Source: Planctomycetota bacterium
GTDB taxonomy: Bacteria; Planctomycetota; PUPC01; JACPCR01
DNA length: 29,188 nucleotides
Reading direction: 5' to 3'
NCBI GenBank assembly: GCA_030740295.1
Contig: JASLXP010000808.1
Coordinates: 1-29,188, forward strand
The notes under the pieces were generated by a model. The model worked only from the letters and a program-made list of their open reading frames with translations. It was not told where the DNA came from and searched no databases. Below, in pieces: positions 9,001 through 18,700 of this stretch. Each line of letters begins with the position of its first letter. Positions within the stretch are counted from its first letter, which is position 1. The position numbers and the translations under genes were made by a program.

Positions 9001-10699
9001 AAAAGAACTCCCGGAACTGAAGATTCATCTGTTCCTTGCCGTGCTTGATGAATTCGGCCGCAAGGGGATGGTCGGGCAGGGCAAGCGCGGCGAAGGCCAC
9101 ACAACTGTACCGGTCGGTATTGAAGTTCGGCACGCCCTTGCCGTAGAGGTGCTTGATACTTTCCGGATCGCCATAGCTCAGGTGGAAACGCCGCCATTCG
9201 TAATACTCTTCATCCCACATGGTGTAGGCCCAGAAAAGAATGAGCGCATCGGTCGTCTTGTTTTTCTCATCCAGGAATTTGCCCCGGTATTTCAGCAGAA
9301 ATTCGCGCATGAATCGCACAAGCGCAGGGGGCGCGGTCTCGTTGTCTGAAAATCCATTGTGCAGTACGCGATTCACCGGCCGGATCGGCATCCGCATCGT
9401 AAGCGGCACCGGCTCACCCGGTTCGCCGTGACCGAGAATCCAGTCCTTCACAATCTGAAGCGGAAACTCGCTCTCCCGCTGAATGGCCTGGTGAATCCTC
9501 GCTTTTTTGACCCGCGGAAAAGCGCGCCAGTTGTAGCTCATCCGTCCGATGTTTTCGTCCTTCGTCCCGGCGAAGAGCCCCCATCGGCGGTGCCCGGCCA
9601 TAATGGGGAATTCGGCTCGCACGCCGTCCTTTGAATCCACTGCCCGCACGGTGTTGAAGACCGGGTACTTCCATTGGTTTCCGTCGATGCGAAATATGCC
9701 GAGGTAGTCCTTGTCCGTTTCGTTGTAGAAACCAAACCAGTCCGTGCGGGGGCCGTTGTAATCGGCGTTTACATGCCAGCAGGGGATGATGAAAAAGGTG
9801 TGCGGTTTTTCGGGACGCTGGATGCGGTAGGTCTTCTCGCTGGAATTTTCCCTGACCGCATTACTCGATGTGGGCTGAAAACCATCGGAAAAGGATATGA
9901 AGAGAGAATCATTCCTGGCCAGCCCCCCGTAATCTTCCTGGATGAGCGCGTGTTCTTTGCCCGCATACAGGCGTAGGCGAAAGGTATAGAAAGCGCCCTG
10001 CTCCGGCTTTCGCGCCACCATCGGATGCTGCCGCTCTTTCGGAGCGGTCTGGAAACGAAATTCTGCGAGGTAGTCAACGAAGAGAGGGCCCTGCTCCACC
10101 ACCCGAGCCTTCCATTCGAGAACAGCCTGGTCAGTTCTGAAACCGCTGCGGCACTGGAATGGGCCCTCTGCCTTTATTGACTGGATGCCCACGACCGGCC
10201 CGGGGCAATCGCGGCCCGGCATTTCTCCCTGCCACTTGCCGGCCAGCAGTTTCAGCGACACCTTGGAGTTCGCTATAACGATCTGGTCTTTGCCTGCGTC
10301 GACTTTTATTTCGGAAGCCATAGCCGGCGTTGGCTGTTTTTTTCGGCTGTACCAGATCCTCCACACCTTCCTCTTCAAAGAAGGAACGCTTGCCTGCAGA
10401 TGCACACGGCAGGCGAGCAGTCTGCCACGCTTGATTTTCAAATGAGAGAGCTGCGAGGGCACCAGCTCGCCATCCGATTCGACGACCAGGGAGTCCGGCC
10501 GGACCTTTTCCTTCTCCGGAAAGTCAAGGTCCCAGTAGATGAAATGTTCCTGCCAGTGCCAGCCGATGTAATCGGTGATCTCACGAGAGACGTGCTTCTC
10601 CCGCCCCATGAAAGGCTCTGCGAGCGATAAGCTTTGGCCGACGGCGAGGAGGCAGGATAGAAAGAGGAGCGAGGACCTGGTGATCTGTATCAGATTCAT
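6044..10699 (-). CDS. Secreted fusion: heparinase II/III-like lyase, FN3 domain, clan GH-A hydrolase
   Basis: Predicted exported two-enzyme polypeptide of 1551 residues. The start at ATG 10699 is chosen over one 36 nt upstream because a signal peptide (MNLIQITRSSLLFLSCLLAV) begins there, with AAGG just before it. The N-terminal third is beta-rich. About 460-900 resembles heparinase II/III and alginate-lyase proteins: an alpha-helical toroid including GGDYYAHVLNLF, then the HxHxDxG motif at His718, His720 and Asp722. An FN3-like linker follows at ~1005-1095 (ARITWTS...VVEYGTS). About 1110-1450 is a TIM barrel of clan GH-A, with Glu1219 in WNEPD as acid/base and Glu1353 in VTEWG as nucleophile, similar to GH39/GH5 relatives. 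The C-terminus is a beta domain. The fusion suggests processive attack on a uronate-containing glycan; the substrate is inferred, not shown. Confidence 0.75.
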   Translation of the reverse strand: MNLIQITRSSLLFLSCLLAVGQSLSLAEPFMGREKHVSREITDYIGWHWQEHFIYWDLDFPEKEKVRPDSLVVESDGELVPSQLSHLKIKRGRLLACRVHLQASVPSLKRKVWRIWYSRKKQPTPAMASEIKVDAGKDQIVIANSKVSLKLLAGKWQGEMPGRDCPGPVVGIQSIKAEGPFQCRSGFRTDQAVLEWKARVVEQGPLFVDYLAEFRFQTAPKERQHPMVARKPEQGAFYTFRLRLYAGKEHALIQEDYGGLARNDSLFISFSDGFQPTSSNAVRENSSEKTYRIQRPEKPHTFFIIPCWHVNADYNGPRTDWFGFYNETDKDYLGIFRIDGNQWKYPVFNTVRAVDSKDGVRAEFPIMAGHRRWGLFAGTKDENIGRMSYNWRAFPRVKKARIHQAIQRESEFPLQIVKDWILGHGEPGEPVPLTMRMPIRPVNRVLHNGFSDNETAPPALVRFMREFLLKYRGKFLDEKNKTTDALILFWAYTMWDEEYYEWRRFHLSYGDPESIKHLYGKGVPNFNTDRYSCVAFAALALPDHPLAAEFIKHGKEQMNLQFREFFYESGVYQEGGDYYAHVLNLFADMFRIYKDSFGIDLFSSREGYLPRFKKTFAAFCNLQFPSGRMPVMGDGGMGANPSHGLASCAKTAPYYEATDPQFAEHLRWCANRWFKKPGGKPLPMESINLDPTGLVFRADFNTPRETMLLFRVGPTWSHWHMDQGQVQGEILGGKAAPVRSTCSGAHNHIAARSPHQTIAIGGEVPQGGNVERFDTSDFADLGIGRIHSRDRKSSVRRHVLFLRNDCFLIYDQLNSSKPSHFQSEGFDPKYFRFIDGGGTDRALGKPYRSILDWTGRKTEILEGGRCILVTKDDERDFCFMLDKAGKVSVKGVEFEGRYGVIRMKPGRIEFALFDGARAAAGGVEVSAGSQSGLVRGRLDVKKKLSVAVATAGPVVSTKFQIDGKDRAFSPMRNGAGFDAEKGQREFTLQFLPQKWEHRSSPNLWAVARTQITNTSARITWTSDQPGDSVVEYGTSPKLGSTTSSGKKHARIHEVHLKNLPAGQKIFFRVKTRGWEGRTATLSGEPFVTRKPQRQAMPARPFTIRFGAQGSSLDREKGLGSQSTRIEIAWDHLFSERGRFDRARLEELADRVASTRRAGIEPIVLLTYCHDWAQTLTDRQATWFHPFFGPPDHIADWKDFIRPVIERLKGQVQWYEIWNEPDGHYLANHTDPGSNTIFGKPAAEADPEFHDNTRYWLQDRYVPLVMATREIADEVDPKIRLMAPSWNHDYHGTRAELCFEAGLHNYIDAYSFHAYVGPPQNYPRWSHWTYDTYFKHIDRVFKKFDVQFPLAVTEWGFQTGAAQQRQWDFRSENDHAAQIAKAMLSQAATGRIFHSVLYRLDGGEFGLTESSSSARPKGKLRIRPRPSYRVFKALAELLGNTPLVESRLVTIEPDKSMRWLALDLTASKQTLIALWPTGWNEGKMAFAAQPSLKISVQAELPRRSKVRRITMFGGSKKPSRLRWEDKKWMWEVNPDPFPGQQDVPPEIFVVEH

Positions 10700-10749
10700 T
10701 GTGCCTTGCTTAATTGTGGAATGAATGGGAGTCACACTCTCTTGTCTGT

Positions 10750-10768
10750 GGTCCGCGCAAGGCGGACC
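10750..10768. other. Small hairpin between the PLP enzyme and the lyase fusion
   Basis: GGTCCGC (10750-10756) and GCGGACC (10762-10768) form a 7-bp stem with a 5-nt loop in the 110-bp gap between the two - strand genes. No T-run follows, so terminator activity is doubtful. It may cause partial attenuation between the genes. Confidence 0.3.
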
Positions 10769-10809
10769 GTCACGCTCGCACGGCAGAGAACATTCTGACG
10801 TGGGCTACC

Positions 10810-11853
10810 TCACTGAGATTTCCCTCTCCCTGCGACTTTCCAGATCGTCTCAACAGTCTCGCCCCGCACTCCGTACATCGTGTCATGCAGGTTCGTCGTC
10901 ATCCCGCCGTGTTTTGGTATGACTGACAGCCGATCACCGACGCGGATTTCAGCCGGGCATTCACTGATATCCACATGACCGTGTTCTACGGACATGCCCC
11001 TGATCTTCGCGGCCGGCTGCTCAATGATGAGCCCAAACGGGGAATCAGACATCGCTGTAAGCGCCTTCTTGCCTGCGTCGAGGACCGCCTGACCGGGAAC
11101 CGATGTACTCACAACGGTACAGAGCAGACGCACCGGACATCGTTCCGGGGACAGATCGGAGGTCTGCCCGACCCGCGTGCCTCCTTCCCACACGTAAGAG
11201 CCGCTGCGGGTTTCCGTGCATCCCAGGGCTTTGGATGTCGCTTCCGAGCCGGTCCCTCCCCCGCTGATGACTTTGCATTCAATCCCTGAGGCGGACAGGG
11301 CGTCAACTGTCTCATCAATGAATGGGCGCGCTGTTTCACGGCTGGGATAAGTCATGACTCCCATGAATTGCAGGCCCGGCAGCGCCACGATTCGCTTCGC
11401 AAGCTCGGCAGCATCTGCCGGGCTCTGAACACCGCATCGATGGCTTCCCGTGTCCAGCTCGACGATGATTTCAACTGAGGCGCCCAGCTCGACAGCAGCG
11501 GCAGAAATCCCTTCGGCGGTTACCGCGGAATCGACGGCGACGCGGATCTTTCGCGACTTTGCCAGACGGGCCAATCGCTCCGTCTTCGCGCTTCCCACGA
11601 TGTTGTAGGCAATGAATATGTCATCGAGGCCCCCGGCAGCCATCGCCTCCGCTTCGCCCAGTTTCTGGCAGGTGATCCCTTTCGCACCGTGCGCGATCTG
11701 AAGATGCGCTATTTCTGGAATCTTGTGAGACTTGGTGTGTGGACGCAGAGCGATATCCAGCGAACGGCATCGGTCCGCCATCAGGGACAGATTCGCATCG
11801 AGCACATCGAGGTCGCACAGCAGCGCGGGTGTATCCAGATCTGTTGTTCGCAT
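10810..11853 (-). CDS. Fold-III PLP enzyme, D-threonine aldolase/D-serine dehydratase family
   Basis: 347-residue PLP enzyme of the alanine racemase-like fold. The N-terminus (DTPALLCDLDVLDANLSLM) and RPHTKSHK, with Lys41 as the PLP-binding residue, are typical of D-threonine aldolase and eukaryotic-type D-serine dehydratase (COG3616-like). GGGTGS at ~200 fits the phosphate-binding loop. The C-terminal motif is PKHGGMTTNLHD: His315 matches the metal-binding His, but the second ligand (Cys or Asp two residues on in characterised members) is Gly317. The enzyme may therefore bind metal differently or act as a racemase-like or metal-free variant. The start is ATG 11853, with no clear Shine-Dalgarno. 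The gene lies 110 bp upstream of the lyase fusion on the same strand, so they may be co-transcribed. Substrate not assignable. Confidence 0.75.
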   Translation of the reverse strand: MRTTDLDTPALLCDLDVLDANLSLMADRCRSLDIALRPHTKSHKIPEIAHLQIAHGAKGITCQKLGEAEAMAAGGLDDIFIAYNIVGSAKTERLARLAKSRKIRVAVDSAVTAEGISAAAVELGASVEIIVELDTGSHRCGVQSPADAAELAKRIVALPGLQFMGVMTYPSRETARPFIDETVDALSASGIECKVISGGGTGSEATSKALGCTETRSGSYVWEGGTRVGQTSDLSPERCPVRLLCTVVSTSVPGQAVLDAGKKALTAMSDSPFGLIIEQPAAKIRGMSVEHGHVDISECPAEIRVGDRLSVIPKHGGMTTNLHDTMYGVRGETVETIWKVAGRGKSQ

Positions 11854-12235
11854 GGTTGTTTGATGAAAAGGAAGGGAACTTCAAATGTGAAATATCTATG
11901 CTCTGTGCGACGTTTGGTCGCCAAGTCTACGGCGAGACGTCGCAATACCCAAGCTGGGTGGAATGCCGCTCGCGCCCTGGGGTCGTTAGTAGGTCAAGAC
12001 GGGGGTGTCTTTACGGAATTCAGGGGCAACGCCCCGCGCCGGTTTGCCTAGCCCAGCCCGGCGGGCTGGGAAGAAGTAATGAAGCACAATCAAAGGGGCA
12101 ACGCCCCGATCATTTGCACGACTAACTAACCTGCTGCAATTGGCCGGGGCGTTGCCCCTGAATGGCAATCCTTCTCTAAACCCAGCCCGTTGGGCTGGGC
12201 TAGGTAAACGACCGGGGCTTCGCCCCTGAAAATTG
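11854..12235. other. Gene-free stretch: leader hairpin plus palindromic element
   Basis: This 382-bp gap between the PLP enzyme and the small lipoprotein holds the hairpin at 11906-11944 and most of repeat copy 2 (11995-12249). The short reading frames here are translations of the palindromes and are not genes. Confidence 0.6.
11906..11944. other. Two-part hairpin upstream of the PLP enzyme
   Basis: TGCGACGT (11906-11913) pairs with ACGTCGCA (11937-11944), and inside it TCGCC (11918-11922) pairs with GGCGA (11931-11935). On the - strand this lies ~50 nt before the start codon at 11853, in its probable leader. It could be a regulatory leader structure, an operator, or an intergenic palindrome next to repeat copy 2. 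Confidence 0.4.
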
Positions 12236-12249
12236 TCATTCAAATCCGT
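11995..12249 (-). repeat. 255-bp nested palindromic element, copy 2 (inverted)
   Basis: The outer arms are 12021-12070 and 12181-12228, with CCCAGCCC/GGGCTGGG and GGGGC-GCCCC hairpins. Inner arms near 12093-12106 and 12145-12159 carry GGGGCAACGCCCC. Its reverse complement is collinear with copy 1 (5774-6026) across the whole length, including flanks outside the palindromes. The right end (AATTGTCATTCAAATCCGT, 12231-12249) overlaps the last codons and stop of the small lipoprotein gene. Confidence 0.85.
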
Positions 12250-12619
12250 TGTTTTGCTTGAGGACCTTGTATTCGGCCATAAAGAACAGGTCCTGCTTCA
12301 GTACTTGGGATTTCGGGTCATCGGAGCCGATCGTCTTTCTTCGGAGGATACCACGAACCGCGACGGTCTCGCCGACCGTGAAAGCAGAACTGTCTTGGGT
12401 GTCCTGCAGATGCACCGCTATAGGAAGCACATTCAAGTTCTGGATGGCATATCCTCCGAACTTGCTGCGGCCGACCTTCCCCGAATAGATGATTTCCTTC
12501 CCCGTTTCGTAGCGGATAGCAGGCACTTTCCACTCGACGGGCCGGGCGGGGTCAGGTCGGCCGCAGCCGAAAAGTGTGGCGGCGATGATGGCTGAACTCA
12601 TCAGTCGGTAATTCATCAT
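12236..12619 (-). CDS. Small lipoprotein, possible OB-fold
   Basis: 127-residue protein with a lipoprotein signal: Arg5, a hydrophobic stretch and a lipobox ending LFGC at Cys19, so it should be anchored in a membrane. The mature part alternates beta-strand-like segments (SGKVGRSKFGGYAIQN, VGETVAVRGILRR) that suggest an OB-fold (tRNA_anti-like), although the similarity is weak. Tandem ATGs at 12619 and 12616 are both possible starts. It lies 126 bp downstream of the giant propeller gene on the same strand and may be the last gene of that operon. The last codons (NGFE-stop) come from the end of repeat copy 2, so the native C-terminus may have been replaced. Function unknown. Confidence 0.6.
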   Translation of the reverse strand: MMNYRLMSSAIIAATLFGCGRPDPARPVEWKVPAIRYETGKEIIYSGKVGRSKFGGYAIQNLNVLPIAVHLQDTQDSSAFTVGETVAVRGILRRKTIGSDDPKSQVLKQDLFFMAEYKVLKQNNGFE

Positions 12620-12745
12620 TTCATCTCAAAACGCAACGACCAAGATCACCGACACGGCCCGCACCTCTCACGGTCAAGAACAAGACTGACCGATAGCGCT
12701 GGCGGATATCAACAGGTCGATGTCATCAATCGGTGACTTTCGGCT

Positions 12746-15700
12746 TCACTTCTTCTCCCACACCTTCAGCTCCAGCGGCCGGCCATCGGGATATCCGAAA
12801 CGAGCGATGAAACGCCAGCCGCCGCCCTGGGTGCCGATTTTGATGAGAACGGTGTTCTTGCCTTTCTCGAGTTTGATCGGAACTGCGTTCGCATCTTTGA
12901 TGGCACCGCCTCCAACTTCGCTAGCGACTTTTTCGCCGTTTACGAAAACCGTGGCGATTTCTTCTGCGCCGATGAAGAGGGAGGCGCTCATGGCCGCGGG
13001 CGATTCCACCCGGGTCAGCGCGTAGGCGATGGCCTCTTCGGCCGTACTGACCAGCTTTGCCAGATCGATGATGCCGTCCTGTGATGCGGCAGCTTCACGC
13101 CACTCGACCGGCTTGTTTGCACTGCCCATTTCGCCTTTCTTCTCTTTTTTCGGATCCGGATTCTCCGGAGCGGGCTTGCCGGAGGGAAGGTACCTGGCAA
13201 TGGCGTCCAGTTTCTTTTCGACTTCGAGGGCCGATTTCATTTTGCGCCCGCCGGGGTTTTCGAACGGGCCGATCAGGTTCCACGAAGTCCAAGGCCTTGC
13301 CGTGGGTGAATAGAACTTGAGCGATTCGGAACTGCTGACCTTCGCCTGCCGGATCAACTGGCCGGCGACGAAGAGCCCGTCACCGCCGGAGGCATCCACG
13401 ACCTTTTTCAATTCGGCGAGGGCGATAGAGGTGTTCGAACAGGCCGGATGACTGCGGACAAAGGACTCCAGCTCTTTTCTCAGACCGGGCTGATCTTTCC
13501 TGGCACGGTACGCGTCGAGAATTTTCTGGAAGAAATTCCAGCCCTGCTTCGAGCCCGGCATCGCTGCGACGGCCTTGCGATAAACTTCGATACTGCCGGC
13601 GGCGCCTTCGGATGTCTGGGTCCGTTCAGGCTCGTAGAGGGAGCGGCCTTCGGCGACGGCTTCCATCGCATAGTTGTAATAAGGCTCTTTTTTCTTTGGC
13701 ATGCTGGCGTGAGACATGCGACCTGAATGAACCGGCGTACGAAACCATTTCCACGGCTTCCACCTCTTGCGCCAGGAAGATTTGGTCGGTCCGAAACCAC
13801 GGGGGAGCTCATCGTCGATCAAGACTTTTTCGCCTTTAGCCGTCACGATGGTAGTGCTGTCAAAAATGACCTTGCTGCCCCATGTGTTGAATGCGATGCC
13901 GAGAAGTGTCTCGTCCTCCAGGCCGAGGACGTTGAGCGGGAGCTCGAGCTTATGCCAGGCGCCGGCTTTTGGCAGCGGTCCCGCGTATCGTCTCGAGTTT
14001 GTGCCGGGGTTGCCGATGCGCAGGATGTCCTGTCCCCAGTAGGCGCGATGCTTCCAGCCGGCCTTGGTCTTGAACTCCAGCATGACTTCATAGACCGCGT
14101 CTTTGGGGTCGATGTAAATCCACTGAACAAACTTTTTCTGGCCGCGAAATTCGCCGGCCTCCTTTTCAGAAACGCCTGCGGTTTCGATCAACTTCTCGCA
14201 TGCCTCTCTCGGGTTCCTGATTTCGGCCGCGGAATAAAGGCGTTCCAGCTCGGTAAGCGCTTTTGAAACGTGAGGAGATTTGGGATGCTTGCGAACGAAA
14301 CTTTCGTATTCCCCTGTCCGCTGGCGTTCGTGAGTCACGCCTCTGTAAGTGGCTAGAATCTGCTGCAAGAGACCCCAGCTCTCTGGCGCATCCGGGACCG
14401 CATCGATGAGCGCGCGATACTCGGCGAGCAGCTCGGGCCGCAGCTCCCGGAATCGCACGGTTCCAAATTGTTTCGTATCGGCCATTCCGGTGAGCCCGGG
14501 GGTCCAGGCGGTTGTCTCGACCGTGCCGTTGTCTCTTAGATTGTTGACGGCAACGTTGAAGCCCATGGTGGTTCGCGAGCCGGGGCGGAGCCGGTAGTCT
14601 CGACGCAGAAGCTTCCAGGGCATCGCCAGTTCGTAAACAGTCTTTCCGAGGGGCGTTCGCTTGATGGCGAATTTCAGTTGGCGCGCCGCGGTCTGCGGTT
14701 CTGAAAACAGCTCCGGGCCATGGCGTCCAAGGCCGAGGATGAAACGAAAATCATCGAAGGTGTTTTCAATGGTCGTGCGGTCGTTATGAAGGCTGTCGAA
14801 GCCGATTTCGATGCTGTCGCCGCGCCAGAGCATCTGCCGGCCCTGGGTATTGGCGTGGCGTGCATCATCGACTTCCGCGGCAAGGTAGACGTTGGCCTGA
14901 TCCCATCTCAGATAGACTTTCGCCTGCACCGTCTCGCCGATCAGCTCGATAGCTTCGGTATCGCGCCATTCATTCAGGAGACCGTCCATCTGCGCGAGTG
15001 AGCCCATGGTAGTCGCGTCGTACTGTCTGTCCGAAAGAATGGAACGCACCGGATGTTCATCAGTGGAGGCAGACATCGGCGCCAGGCAGTAGATGGCGCG
15101 TGAGGTGGTAATGTAAAGGACTCCGCCGGCATAGTGCGCTCCGGTGAGCCCTTCCCCGGGAAGAAGAAAGGGCTCGATGGAGCCGGCGTTTTTCAGTGGG
15201 ACCACGTGCATGAGATCGTGAGTTCGATAGTCCTTCCTGTAGGCATGGCGGGAGCTCAGCACGAGCAGCCGATCGCCCGCCCACAGGAGTTGGGCGCCGC
15301 TGCCGGGACTCTCGAGATAGGCGTCCCACGCGTCCGATTCCATGCCGTATTCGGTGGCATGAATTTCCCCTTCAACCAGTCGATAAAGCAGGTCGCCTTT
15401 CAGGATCGATTGCCCGCCGGACCCGCGGAAAACCTCCTGGCCGTCTTCGGTCTCCACGACGGTCAATCCGACCTTCTGTTTGGAGTTGTACGGGGCTTCA
15501 ACGATCAGATAATCTTCGGTGAGGCGGAGGCTCACCTTTCGGTCCTTGGGCGCGACGGGGATTTCGGCAAGCCAGAGCTCTTCGCCATCGACGATATCTA
15601 TACCCCGTGCCACACCGCCCACGGGCGGCACAGAGATGAGGCGTTCGCCGTCAGTGACCACCAGCACATCTTTTACGGCACGCTCCAGAACGACGGGCGT

Positions 15701-18700
15701 TCCCAATTTCCCGTCTTTGATGCGGTAAGGAAACCATTGAACCGCCCTCGAACCGGATTGCCCCACGACACCCACAACGTCCTTGAGAATGTGGACCTCA
15801 GCAAAGCTGTGGTTCCGTCGAGTAGCCTGCCACAGTTTTTCACCGGTGGTCGCATTCAGCAGCGTCACGCTGCTGCTTTCGCCACGGTGAAGGAAGGCCG
15901 CGTGATCCGCGGTGAATGCAACCCGGCGCTGCACTGCTCTTTCCATATCGGGAATGCGGTATCGCCAGAGGTCCGTTCCCTTGAGCGCATCCAGGCATCG
16001 CAGCTCGGATCGGGTAACAAGGTACAAACGATTACCGATGGATTTCGAGAGATAAACCCGAGACCGGAGAGGGACCCGCCAGAGAAGCTGTCGGTGCAAT
16101 CCGGCTGATTCGCAGAAGAGTTTTCCTTCCGCGGTGTAGTAAACGGTGCCGAGGTCGGGGCCGACTTTCAGCAGTCGAGGATGATTTCTTTCTTCGTTCC
16201 AAAGGATGCCGAAAGGCTCCCGAAATGGTTTTTCGTTGAGGAGCGGTTTAGCCGGCTGTGCTGTCTTTTGCGGTTGCGTCGTCGAGCTGTCTGCCTGGCC
16301 AAGCCAATCCACGGAGTCCAGAGAAAAGCGCGCGAGCGATGTCGCCTCGCCCCTGCGGGACAATGCCAGGTTGCCCGGTTTGCTCCACTCATGGCGGGAC
16401 TTGATGTTTCCGGTGGCCGCGGCGATTTCGACCAGTTGTTTCGCGGTCGGTACGAATAGCGACTCTCCTGCCAGCAAGGCTCGGCCGAGCGAGCGGAGGG
16501 GCTCGGACGATTTCCACCGCAGTGAACAGGTCGCGAGATCAAATGAACGTATGTATTCATCGGCAACCATCACTCCGCCGTTATGCACTCCCGCGATTTG
16601 AGCGGAGCGGGATATCGGTAGCTGCCACTTGAGCGTTTTTTTCTCGATATCAACACAGAAAACTTTGCTCGTGTCCCGTGGCCGAAAAACGAGATACCGG
16701 CCATCCACGAGGGGAGCCTGGCATTGGACCGCAATGTAGATTCTCGCCGAGGACGAATAACCAGGATGTTCGCGGTCGTACTCGTGCGTCCAGAGCAGGT
16801 CGCCGGTCAACGCGTCGAGCGCGGCGATGAAACCGAAATTGGTGGCCGAGTAAAGGAGTCCCTCGTGATAGGCCGGCGGCGCGGATTTCGAACGCGGATC
16901 AACCCGGAGCCACCAGTCTGAACGGAACTGTCCCATGCCTGTTCCCAGACTGGACCGCCAGATGACCTTCCCGCTGCGTGCGTTGCGCGCGACAACGAAG
17001 ACGCCAAAGGGCTCTTCCATCTGAGCTTCGTGATAGAACGCGATGCCGTCGATCAATTTTGCCTCGGACGCGATAAAGGTGGAGTCGTCCGTATCCATTT
17101 CCGTACTCCAGAGCAGCCGTCCCGTGGGTGCATCAAAGGCGCGCATGCAATAGGCCAGGCCGCCATCCGATGGCGCAACGTAGCCCTGCCGGCACAGAAC
17201 GGTTCGGCCATCGACAGCGGTCTCAAACAGATCCAGGCCCTCGTAAACCCGGCCCCGATAGCTCCGCAACTTCATCGGGGCTTCCTGTGCCTTCCGCTGC
17301 GGCCCGTAGGTCCAGCGAAGTTTTCCGGAGTTTGCATCTACCCCGAACACTCCGGTGAGATGGTGAAAGAAGAGCGTGCCGCCGGACATTCTGCCGAGCA
17401 TGGGATGATAAGTATGCCCGGCGCCGCGGCTGCGGAGTACGTCATCCGAGGTGAGCGCATTCATCGCGAGATCGATGATGCGCGTGGCAGAGAGTTTGGG
17501 CGGGTGCTGGGGTGAGGGTGTTGGGGTGTGGGAGGCCGGAGGCAGGAGTTCTGCGAGGGGGGGCCAGACGTGACGTGCGAAGGTGGCGCGGCCCTGTTCG
17601 AGGAGGAGCGATGCGAGCGCTTTTCGGATGGGGGCGACGTCTTCAGATTGGCCGAAGTATCGGATGGCCCGGGCGAGAGGGACGATGTCGCGATCTTTAC
17701 CCGCGTTACGAAGCACGCGGCGGAGACGGGATGCTGCCCAGCGATGGTAATCTTCTTTCAGTGTGACGGGGAGTTGATTGATGCGCTCCAGAGTGGCTGT
17801 CGTGAGGCCCTGGACATGGCGGTAATCCCTGCGCGCGGTTGCGTGCGGATAGTCTTCGACCACTCGGAGAAATTCTTTGAGGGCCTTGTCGTTGCGCCCG
17901 CTTTCGGTGAGGCGGTGGGCTTCCCGGTAGCGATCGTTGTGCTCCAGAGATTCCGGCGGAATAGCGCGGCTGCCCTGCGCGGTGCCGAGTGAGTTGAGCT
18001 CGCTTCGGGCCCGATACCACGCTGATCCCCAACTGGACGTCGTGCCCATGTAATCGGAAACGATGCGAGTGGCCTGGGCAGTCTGGCCGTCAAGATTGAG
18101 GGCCCAAGCCTTCGCAAAAAGAATCTCGGCGCTCAGGGCCTTATCGCCCTTTGCCTTTTCTTCGGCCTGGCTGAACAAGGCCAAGGCAGCGTCTGTCTGC
18201 AACAGGTTGGTTTTCGCTTTCGCCAGCGTGAGCAATCGCTTCGCCGCCTCTCCAGGCGCTGCTTCCTTGCCCGATGCCTTCAGCCACTTTTCGATCCAAA
18301 ACGCCTGTTCGAAAGGAGCGTCCTGGTCGCCGAGAATTTTGAGCGCGGTGTCTGCCGCCTGTTTTCGAACTCGTGCGTACGCGGGGTATTTGTCTTCCGG
18401 GTAGTCGATCCAGATGCGCCCCCAGTGATACAGGGCACGAAACTTGTCGCCGAGCTCGCCGTAAAGTTCGGCGATCCTGATCCGGCCCTCCGCACAGCGT
18501 GCAGGCTCTTTGGCATGAAGCTCCATCAGTTGTGCGTTGAGCTTTATCTTGAATCGCGCAGCAGCCACCTTTTCTTCCGGCGCTTTGGGAGCCGCGTCTT
18601 CGGTGTCGTACCATGAATCCTTGCGTACCAGTTTGCATTCGATGGCATCCCACCATTCCGGCAGCGCGGGTTCTGAATGCAGCGTATTAAGGCTGCTCGC

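Noticed and set aside
7910..9349. 479-codon + strand frame antisense to the lyase fusion
   Set aside because: The opposite strand encodes intact heparinase-like motifs in the same place; this frame has no domain features or start signals.
15134..16108. 324-codon + strand frame antisense to the giant propeller protein
   Set aside because: It is an antisense shadow; the - strand frame shows regular propeller repeats across the same bases.
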